A stretch of 5,563 bases of DNA from Thermoplasmatota archaeon (GTDB lineage: Archaea; Thermoplasmatota; E2; DHVEG-1): the NCBI GenBank assembly GCA_030612095.1, contig JAUWOO010000115.1:1-5563 (forward strand), in the 5' to 3' direction. Positions 1 through 5,017 of this stretch are shown piece by piece. The notes under the pieces were generated by a model. That model was not told where the DNA came from and searched no databases. It saw only the letters and a program-made list of their open reading frames with translations. Both the position numbers and the translations under genes were made by a program. Within the stretch, counting starts at the first letter, position 1; the number at the start of each line of letters is the position of its first letter.

Positions 1-1
1 C

Positions 2-94
2 AAAAAAAAATGCGGGCAGAATATATTTTCTAGAAAAATGGACATAGGTTTTATAGAAGTAGAACATTTGGAATGTAGAACTAGAGGTGATTAA
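2..94 (+). CDS. C-terminal end of an unrecognised upstream gene (partial)
   Basis: A reading frame is open from the left edge and ends with TAA at 92-94, directly before the thpR ATG at 95. The 30 visible residues are lysine-rich at first, with a single Cys-Gly, and end in an alternating hydrophobic/acidic stretch reading GFIEVEHLECRTRGD. That looks like a final beta strand of a folded domain. The last codons also form the ribosome binding site of thpR, which argues that the two genes are co-transcribed and translationally coupled. I do not recognise the family. An RNA-modifying enzyme would fit the neighbours, but that is only a guess from context. The alternative, that this is non-coding leader of thpR, is less likely given the exact stop/start abutment. 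Confidence 0.6.
   Translation, partial: KKKCGQNIFSRKMDIGFIEVEHLECRTRGD
84..91 (+). promoter_or_regulatory. Strong Shine-Dalgarno for thpR (GAGGTGAT)
   Basis: GAGGTGAT ends three bases before the ATG at 95 and matches the complement of the conserved archaeal 16S rRNA 3' end (anti-SD CACCTCC region). It fixes the thpR start. It lies within the final codons of the preceding gene, a typical arrangement for coupled translation in an operon. It is the strongest ribosome binding site in the window. Confidence 0.85.
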
Positions 95-649
95 ATGTCG
101 CAATTTAGGGGATTTATAGCTGTAGATATTGATGTCTTCCCGAAGTTATTGGAGTTTGAAAAGGAAATCAAAGAAACAGGTGCAAACGTAAAGCTTGTAG
201 AGCCAGAAAACGTTCATATCACACTTAAGTTTCTAGGAGATACAAATGAATCCCAGATAGATGAAATCGATAAAATAATGAAAGATGCGGTAAAAGGAGT
301 TGATCCGTTCAATATTCAGTTAAAGGGGGCTGGTGTTTTTCCAAATCCGAATTATATAAAAGTTATATGGGTGGGGATCAAACAAGGCGAGCCTATAGGA
401 GTTATTGCAAGCAAGATTGATGAACAGCTTTCAAAGATAGGATTCAAAAAGGAAAAAAGAGGGTTTTCACCCCATCTGACAATTGCACGTGTTAAAAGTG
501 CTAAAGGGAAGGATGAAATTTTGCATGTAATCGAAAAATATAGGGATGTCCAGTTTGTTGATATTAGAGTTGATTCAATTAAACTAAAGAAAAGTGATTT
601 GACTCCAAAAGGGCCTATCTATACAACCCTAATAGATATAAAATTATAA
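95..649 (+). CDS. thpR: RNA 2',3'-cyclic phosphodiesterase / 2'-5' RNA ligase family (ThpR)
   Basis: This is a cytosolic member of the 2H phosphoesterase superfamily. The family hydrolyses RNA 2',3'-cyclic phosphates and can join RNA ends by a 2'-5' bond in vitro; the physiological substrate in archaea is uncertain, with tRNA-related RNA the usual suggestion. The 184-residue length is normal for the family. The N-terminus (RGFIAVDI) is a typical first strand. Both catalytic H-x-T motifs are present: His41-Ile-Thr in HITLKFLGD and His127-Leu-Thr in SPHLTIARVK, at the expected spacing for the two-lobed fold. The start is fixed by a perfect Shine-Dalgarno. It abuts the upstream gene and is followed by a PAP2 remnant and then cca; thpR beside cca is a recurrent archaeal pairing. 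The protein looks intact and active. The family is certain, the exact in vivo reaction is not. Confidence 0.95.
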   Translation: MSQFRGFIAVDIDVFPKLLEFEKEIKETGANVKLVEPENVHITLKFLGDTNESQIDEIDKIMKDAVKGVDPFNIQLKGAGVFPNPNYIKVIWVGIKQGEPIGVIASKIDEQLSKIGFKKEKRGFSPHLTIARVKSAKGKDEILHVIEKYRDVQFVDIRVDSIKLKKSDLTPKGPIYTTLIDIKL

Positions 650-656
650 TGATTGA

Positions 657-845
657 GTTCTAATAGCATGGACTGTCCGTCTTGCAGGAAACAAGAAATT
701 ATCCTATTTCGCCTATTTCTGCATGGTATCTGTTATTTTGTCGGTTGTCTATTTGGCAATTCATTGGATTACTGACGTAATTTGTGGTGCTTTAATTGAT
801 CTTGTAGTAATATTCTTATTGAATCATTTAATCAGGGATACATAA
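657..845 (+). pseudogene. C-terminal remnant of a PAP2-family membrane phosphatase
   Basis: The stretch between thpR and cca stays open for 62 codons, from just after an in-frame TGA (654-656) to TAA at 843-845. It encodes two hydrophobic segments. At 741-776 it reads SVVYLAIHWITD, matching the third motif of the PAP2 phosphatase superfamily (S-R-x5-H-x3-D), followed by VICGALI as in intact members. The motif arginine, which binds phosphate, is replaced by valine. The first two PAP2 motifs (K-x6-RP and PSGH-like) are absent and no full-length start is visible. Full PAP2 proteins have about 200 residues with five or six membrane spans, so roughly two thirds is missing. The only ATG in frame is at 723 (40 residues) and has no clear ribosome binding site. 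Best read as a truncated, inactive gene; a short membrane protein from ATG 723 is possible but less likely. Confidence 0.7.
834..839 (+). promoter_or_regulatory. Weak Shine-Dalgarno-like site for cca (AGGGAT)
   Basis: AGGGAT ends six bases before the cca ATG at 846. It matches the purine-rich anti-SD complement only partly and is much weaker than the thpR site. It lies inside the last codons of the PAP2 remnant, so translation of cca may once have been coupled to that gene. Confidence 0.35.
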
Positions 846-2216
846 ATGAACCAATTGTCCGATGATATCGAAAGAAAAGTCTTAGAGCTTGTTGCACCTT
901 CGCCCGATGACCGGAGAGAACTTGAAGGTATTATACAAGAGTTAATAGAACTTGTAAAGCAAGAAATTAAAAAAAGAAAGTTACCGGTTTCTATTGAACT
1001 TGTTGGATCGACAGCAAAAGATACCTATCTAAAAAACAGCCTTGATATCGATTTATTTCTGTTGTTCTCCACAGCTATATCCAAAGAGGATATTGCACGA
1101 AATGCACTTTCGATAGGTAGATTACTTCTCAAAAATACTGAAGAGTGCTACGCAGAACACCCATACATAAGAGGATATTTCAAAGGCCGTAAAGCCGAAA
1201 TAGTTCCATGTTATAAAATAGAAAACGCGTCACAAAAACTTTCAGCGGTTGATCGGACTCCACTCCACACAAAATATGTTAAGAAATATCTGAGTAAGCC
1301 ACAAAGGCATGAGGTAAGATTGTTTAAACAGTTCCTTAAAGGCATTGGCTGCTATGGGGCAGAAGCAGAGGTCGAAGGATTTTCTGGTTATTTATGTGAA
1401 ATTTTGATTATAAGGTATGAATCTTTTGAGAATCTTGTGCAAAGTGCACAGGGCTGGAAGCATGGAACGAAGCTAGCCCTTTCTGATGATAATCATCAAT
1501 CTTTTGATACTCCATTAACATTTATTGATCCTGTTGATAGTGATAGGAATGTTGCCTCCGCTTTGTCAAAAGAAAAGTTTAAACTATTTGTAAAAGCAAG
1601 TAAAGAATACCTAAAGTACCCGCGAATTACTTTCTTTTTCCCAAATGAAATACAACCTTGGTCTCTTGATAAAATAAAATCTGAAATTCAAAAACAAAAG
1701 TGCTCATATGTCGGAGTAGTTTTTTCCAAACCAGACATTATAGTCGAAAATCTGTATCCGCAAATACGTAAGGCTGCTCGCTCTATACGTGAAACTTGTA
1801 AAAAATATGGTTTTACAATCTTTGATGCGAAATTTCATGTTGATGAATCAGGTAATTTAATTTTCATAATTGTTAAGACAAAAAATGAGCTTATTTCAAA
1901 AACGCTTGTTCATATGGGGCCCCCAGTTAAATTGGAAAAAAATGTACGAGATTTTATTCTTAAATGGGACGGCAATCCAAGGGTGATAAAGAAGCCATAC
2001 GAAAGGAACGGTAGATTTTATATAGAGATAAAAAGGGAATTCAGAAACATAAAAGATTTTTTAAGAGATCAAGTCGAAAATCTAAGTATGGGTAAACATC
2101 TCGATGAGATAATAAAAGAGAGATATGATATTGTTGAAATTGATAATCTTCTAAAGGAGAATCTCCAGGTCTTCTGGACAGGCTACCTAGATGGGAAAAT
2201 GCCATGGGATCGATAG
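846..2216 (+). CDS. cca: CCA-adding enzyme, tRNA nucleotidyltransferase (archaeal class I)
   Basis: Adds or repairs the 3'-terminal CCA of tRNA from CTP and ATP without a nucleic acid template; essential for aminoacylation where tRNA genes do not encode CCA. The 456 residues agree with archaeal enzymes of about 440-460. The N-terminal nucleotidyltransferase domain shows the Gly-Ser signature at 54-55 (ELVGSTAKDTYL) and the metal-binding pair Asp67/Asp69 in SLDIDLFLLF. The third carboxylate is Glu118 in AEIVPCYKI, where the studied archaeal enzyme has Asp110, a conservative change. The central domain has the family segment GFSGYLCEILI at 178-188, and the C-terminal part corresponds to the tRNA-binding body and tail. 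No frameshift or missing core motif is seen. The start at 846 directly follows an in-frame TAA, so the N-terminus cannot be longer without readthrough. Together with thpR it forms an RNA-maturation cluster. Confidence 0.96.
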   Translation: MNQLSDDIERKVLELVAPSPDDRRELEGIIQELIELVKQEIKKRKLPVSIELVGSTAKDTYLKNSLDIDLFLLFSTAISKEDIARNALSIGRLLLKNTEECYAEHPYIRGYFKGRKAEIVPCYKIENASQKLSAVDRTPLHTKYVKKYLSKPQRHEVRLFKQFLKGIGCYGAEAEVEGFSGYLCEILIIRYESFENLVQSAQGWKHGTKLALSDDNHQSFDTPLTFIDPVDSDRNVASALSKEKFKLFVKASKEYLKYPRITFFFPNEIQPWSLDKIKSEIQKQKCSYVGVVFSKPDIIVENLYPQIRKAARSIRETCKKYGFTIFDAKFHVDESGNLIFIIVKTKNELISKTLVHMGPPVKLEKNVRDFILKWDGNPRVIKKPYERNGRFYIEIKREFRNIKDFLRDQVENLSMGKHLDEIIKERYDIVEIDNLLKENLQVFWTGYLDGKMPWDR

Positions 2217-2224
2217 AGTCCAAA

Positions 2225-2235
2225 TGTATATATCC
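2225..2235 (+). promoter_or_regulatory. TATA box for the RNase H-fold gene, likely leaderless transcript
   Basis: TGTATATATCC lies in the 42-base gap after cca. Its centre is about 29 bases before the ATG at 2259. Archaeal transcription starts roughly 25-28 bases downstream of the TATA centre, so the transcript would begin within a few bases of the ATG. No Shine-Dalgarno is visible before that ATG, which supports leaderless translation and a separate transcription unit from thpR-cca. Confidence 0.5.
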
Positions 2236-2258
2236 TTGATGCTTGATGTTTTAATTGA

Positions 2259-3038
2259 ATGAAAACGCTGGGGGTATATACTAAAGATTTTTCATTGTAT
2301 CATGATCTTTTAAAAGTACTTAGAATAAGGAAAATCCCCTATGTTTCATTATCATCAATTGATCATATTCCTCGCAGGATTGGAGTGATACTAACATCTC
2401 ATAGTGAGCTACACGACATCAAATCTCAAAAGACAATAGCAGCTGATGTCTATGATACCATAGATCATGCAGTAGATCTGGCGTTGCAAATGCTACTTGG
2501 AAAAGAACTATATTCAAAGGTTTTCATCGGCGTAGATCCCGGTGAGCAGCCAGGTGTGGCAGTTGTCGGCGATGACATATTACTTCAAAAAACAAATGTC
2601 GAATCTCCAGAAAAAGTTGTAGCTATTGTAGAAAGATTTCTAAGAGAATATCCTGCAAACGAATGCTTGATACGTATTGGACACGGGTCAGTAATCACAA
2701 GGAATAGGATAATAAACTCGTTGATTCCATTGGAAGTGCCCATTGAAATTGTCGATGAAACCAAGACAACGTCTTCAAAGCAGGCAAACAGATCTGAGAA
2801 GGATAGTGAAGCTGCTGCATCAATTGCACTGCTTTCAGGTGGGAAAGTACAAAGGCATTTACCGTTAAAGCCAACAAAAGGAGATATAAGAAATATACAA
2901 GAACGCAGCAGAAAACTTACAGATGGGAGATTCTCTATTTCGGAAAAAACAGCTCTTGAAGTTTTAAAAGGCGATATAAATCTAAAAGCAGCTGTAGAAA
3001 TAGAAAAAAAATCATGTAAAAAACCCAAACGTTTATGA
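2259..3038 (+). CDS. Predicted RNase H-fold nuclease, RuvC/RuvX (YqgF)-like, with extra N-terminal domain
   Basis: I do not recognise a characterised archaeal homologue; the assignment rests on motif order. Residues 88-95 (VFIGVDPG, Asp93) followed by Gly-Val-Ala-Val match strands 1 and 2 of RuvC-type RNase H folds. IRIGHGS at 138-144 occupies the strand that reads GLPLNMDG-like in RuvX. EIVDETKTTS at 163-172 parallels the RuvX signature DERLTS, and SEKDSEAAASIAL at 179-191 parallels its final helix with catalytic Asp and Ala-Ala (here Asp182). Asp93, Asp166/Glu167 and Asp182 are thus candidate metal ligands. Residues 1-85 form an additional alpha/beta domain absent from the roughly 140-residue RuvX. 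The C-terminus is lysine-rich (KKSCKKPKRL), as for nucleic acid binding. Likely soluble. Substrate unknown: Holliday junctions, rRNA precursors or something else. The ATG is supported by the TATA box just upstream. Confidence 0.7.
   Translation: MKTLGVYTKDFSLYHDLLKVLRIRKIPYVSLSSIDHIPRRIGVILTSHSELHDIKSQKTIAADVYDTIDHAVDLALQMLLGKELYSKVFIGVDPGEQPGVAVVGDDILLQKTNVESPEKVVAIVERFLREYPANECLIRIGHGSVITRNRIINSLIPLEVPIEIVDETKTTSSKQANRSEKDSEAAASIALLSGGKVQRHLPLKPTKGDIRNIQERSRKLTDGRFSISEKTALEVLKGDINLKAAVEIEKKSCKKPKRL
3031..3037 (+). promoter_or_regulatory. Possible TATA box for purH
   Basis: GTTTATG overlaps the stop of the preceding gene and is centred about 36 bases before the purH ATG at 3070. A start of transcription near 3060 would leave a leader of roughly ten bases. 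The match to an archaeal TATA box is only moderate, so purH may instead be read through from the upstream gene. Confidence 0.25.
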
Positions 3039-3058
3039 GCGCCCCTCATATGCTGATC

Positions 3059-3062
3059 AGGT
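3059..3062 (+). promoter_or_regulatory. Short Shine-Dalgarno for purH (AGGT)
   Basis: AGGT ends seven bases before the ATG at 3070, a good spacing for an archaeal ribosome binding site, and supports this start. It would be used if purH is transcribed from upstream; with the weak TATA box at 3031-3037 it would sit at the very 5' end of the message. Confidence 0.4.
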
Positions 3063-3069
3063 AAGAGTA

Positions 3070-4623
3070 ATGACTAGTCGTAAGCGAGCTCTGATTAGCG
3101 TCTCAGATAAGGAAGACATCATTGATTTTGCAAAGGAATTGTTTAAACTCAATATAGAGATTTTATCAACCGGGGGAACTGCTACTGTACTAAGGAGTGC
3201 AGGTATTGAGATCAAAGAAGTATCGGAGGTTACTGGTTTTCCCGAAATGCTTGATGGTAGAGTAAAAACTCTCCACCCTATAATACACGCAGGAATTCTT
3301 GCAAAGAGAGATGAAAAAGAACATATGGGTGCGCTTAAAAAACACAAAATAGAACGCATCGATCTTGTAGTTTGCAATTTATATCCTTTTGAAAAAACCA
3401 CGCAAAAACCAAATGTAAGTATAGAAGAAGTCATAGAAAACATAGATATTGGTGGTCCTACACTCATAAGAGCTGCTGCAAAAAACTACAAAGATGTCAT
3501 TGTTATTACAAGCAGAAAACAATATGGTGAAGTTTTAAAAGCTCTTCAATCAAAAGGAGAAATAAGTGTAACAGAAAGGAAGAAACTTGCAGTTGAGGCT
3601 TATGCCCATACTGCTCAATATGATTCTATTATCTCACAGTATCTAGCAGATAGATGGACAGATGAAATTCTACCTGATGCCCACACTATAACCATGCGTA
3701 AGATACAGGATATGAGGTATGGTGAGAATCCCCATCAAAAAGGAGCGTTTTATAGATCTTTACCCAGAGTTGCAGAGCCTTGTATTTCTAATGCAGTCAA
3801 GTTACAGGGAAAAGAACTCTCATTCAATAACATATTAGATGCCGATTGTGCAATAGAATGCATAAAAGAGTTTATAAATCATACATGCGTCATAATAAAA
3901 CATGCTACACCATGCGGCATAGCATCTTCAGACAACATACTGCAGGCATGGAAAGATGCTTACACAACTGATATTTATTCCCCATTTGGGGGAATTGTAT
4001 CGTTTAACAGAGAAGTTGGAAAAGATGTTGCTATGGAGCTATCCAATTATTTCCTTGAAGTAATAATAGCCCCAAGTTTTAGCAAAGATGCTTTATCCAC
4101 TTTTGGCAAAAAGAAAAATCTAAGACTACTGGAATGCAAAGGACTTGATAAAAAAATTAAGCGAAGCGGTACAACCTTCCGGAGTGTAGTGGGGGGTTTT
4201 CTAGTGCAGGAGAGAGATGTTCTATTATCCAATAAAAAGGCGTGGAAGTCCGTTACAAAAAAGAAACCGTCCAAAAAAGAATTAGAATCTATGGAATTTG
4301 CAGTTAAATGTGTTAAACATGTTAAATCCAACTCAGTTCTCTTCGTAAAAGATACACATACGGTGGCTATCGGCGGTGGGCAAACCTCCCGAGTTGATGC
4401 AGCATGGATTGCAACACACAAAGGCAAAGGAAACATCAAAGGATCTATAATGGCTAGTGATGCATTTTTCCCATTCCGTGATGCCGTTGATGTTGCCGCA
4501 AAGGCAGGTGTAAAGGCCATTATTCAACCTGGTGGTTCCATACGTGACAATGAAGTAATAAAAGCTGCGGATGAAAACGGCATATCTATGGTTTTTTCGG
4601 GACAGCGGTATTTCAGACATTAA
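3070..4623 (+). CDS. purH: Bifunctional AICAR transformylase / IMP cyclohydrolase
   Basis: Catalyses the last two steps of de novo purine synthesis: formylation of AICAR from 10-formyl-tetrahydrofolate, then ring closure of FAICAR to IMP. The 517 residues match the usual 510-530. The N-terminal MGS-like cyclohydrolase domain (about 1-145) has STGGT at 33-37, the KTLHP loop at 66-70, Tyr105 in NLYPF, DIGGP at 126-130 and Lys138 in RAAAKN. The transformylase domain has RYGENPHQ at 216-223, the catalytic Lys277-His278 pair in IIKHATPCG, FGGIVSFNR at 306-314, KHVKSN at 416-421, GGGQTSRVDA at 435-444 and the conserved end FSGQRYFRH. All key residues are present, so both activities are expected. 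Its presence implies use of folate-type C1 carriers, unlike archaea that use formate-dependent PurP and PurO. No other purine gene is in the window. Confidence 0.98.
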   Translation: MTSRKRALISVSDKEDIIDFAKELFKLNIEILSTGGTATVLRSAGIEIKEVSEVTGFPEMLDGRVKTLHPIIHAGILAKRDEKEHMGALKKHKIERIDLVVCNLYPFEKTTQKPNVSIEEVIENIDIGGPTLIRAAAKNYKDVIVITSRKQYGEVLKALQSKGEISVTERKKLAVEAYAHTAQYDSIISQYLADRWTDEILPDAHTITMRKIQDMRYGENPHQKGAFYRSLPRVAEPCISNAVKLQGKELSFNNILDADCAIECIKEFINHTCVIIKHATPCGIASSDNILQAWKDAYTTDIYSPFGGIVSFNREVGKDVAMELSNYFLEVIIAPSFSKDALSTFGKKKNLRLLECKGLDKKIKRSGTTFRSVVGGFLVQERDVLLSNKKAWKSVTKKKPSKKELESMEFAVKCVKHVKSNSVLFVKDTHTVAIGGGQTSRVDAAWIATHKGKGNIKGSIMASDAFFPFRDAVDVAAKAGVKAIIQPGGSIRDNEVIKAADENGISMVFSGQRYFRH

Positions 4624-4768
4624 CATGCTAAATATCTTCGGGAAAAAGTCAATACCGATTATCTCAAGATAACTGTAAGAATTGTGGAAAAGTTATCTAA
4701 CAATATAAAATGTTGTATTAAAACTCAATCATCCACAAATAATTGTTTTGCTATTACAGTGATATCTC
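4624..4768. other. Convergent intergenic region, no gene seen
   Basis: These 145 AT-rich bases separate the ends of purH (plus) and the RAM-domain gene (minus). No convincing reading frame is present on either strand. Candidate termination signals are weak: a TTTT in plus orientation at 4745-4748 and, in minus orientation, a T5 run at 4643-4647. A group of short inverted repeats lies in the middle. The likely role is termination of both units. Confidence 0.5.
4659..4698. repeat. Overlapping inverted repeats giving two alternative hairpins
   Basis: TTATCT (4659-4664) is the complement of AGATAA (4667-4672), separated by only two bases. The longer arm AGATAACT (4667-4674) is also a perfect complement of AGTTATCT (4691-4698), across a 16-base loop. 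The central arm can pair with only one partner at a time. The stems are short and AT-rich, so stability is low; this could be part of a bidirectional termination zone or chance in AT-rich DNA. Confidence 0.4.
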
Positions 4769-5005
4769 TCACCTAAGACTTTGTACCCCTGTTAATGTTT
4801 TAGTATCTATCACTCCCTCTATAGATCTAATCTTATCTACAACTAGCTCTCCAAGCTTTACAAAATCTTTCGCCTCTACTTTAGCTATAAGATCATATTC
4901 TCCAAAGAGAGGGTGCAATTCAAGAATCTCTGGAGTCTCAAGAAGCTTGTTATATACCTCATGCTCATGTGCAGGTGCAGCGCTTATCAGTACGAAACCT
5001 ACCAT
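4769..5005 (-). CDS. Stand-alone Lrp/AsnC RAM (ligand-binding) domain protein
   Basis: The 78-residue product covers just one RAM domain (beta-alpha-beta-beta-alpha-beta), the effector-binding and oligomerising half of Lrp/AsnC regulators, with no helix-turn-helix. Visible elements are the first strand MVGFVLISAAP, the helix EHEVYNKLLETPEIL, the central HPLFGEYDLIAKVEA with the Gly-x-Tyr-Asp turn, the helix around KLGELVVDKIRSIEGV and the last strand DTKTLTG. Stand-alone RAM proteins are common in archaea; they form dimers or larger rings, bind amino acids or related ligands, and may associate with full Lrp proteins. The ATG at 5005 is preferred because family members begin with this Met just before strand one; an in-frame TTG at 5014 would add three residues. 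The gene starts 12 bases after the TBP stop, so the two are probably co-transcribed. Ligand and partner cannot be read from sequence. Confidence 0.88.
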   Translation of the reverse strand: MVGFVLISAAPAHEHEVYNKLLETPEILELHPLFGEYDLIAKVEAKDFVKLGELVVDKIRSIEGVIDTKTLTGVQSLR

Positions 5006-5017
5006 ATATATCAATCG

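Noticed and set aside
20..29. AATATATTTT as a TATA box for thpR
   Set aside because: Lies about 70 bases before the thpR ATG and inside the apparent upstream coding frame; thpR has a strong Shine-Dalgarno consistent with operon expression. An internal promoter is not excluded.
1916..1924. GGGGCCCC palindrome in AT-rich DNA
   Set aside because: Inside conserved cca coding sequence, where it encodes Gly-Pro-Pro; no partner or repeat elsewhere in the window.
2585..3049. Long minus-strand reading frame opposite the RNase H-fold gene
   Set aside because: The plus-strand protein has clear motifs; the antisense translation has no recognisable fold and no ribosome binding site. Shadow frame.
3050..3064. 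Four-codon upstream frame ATG...TAA just before purH
   Set aside because: Too short to judge; could be chance, and would be largely outside the message if transcription starts near 3060.
4047..4520. Long minus-strand reading frame opposite purH
   Set aside because: Lies wholly within a fully conserved PurH coding region and resembles no protein; the other minus-strand frames over purH and cca are rejected for the same reason.
5006..5014. TTG start for the RAM-domain protein three codons upstream
   Set aside because: The ATG at 5005 sits exactly where family proteins begin their first strand; the TTG has no ribosome binding site and lies only three bases after the TBP stop.
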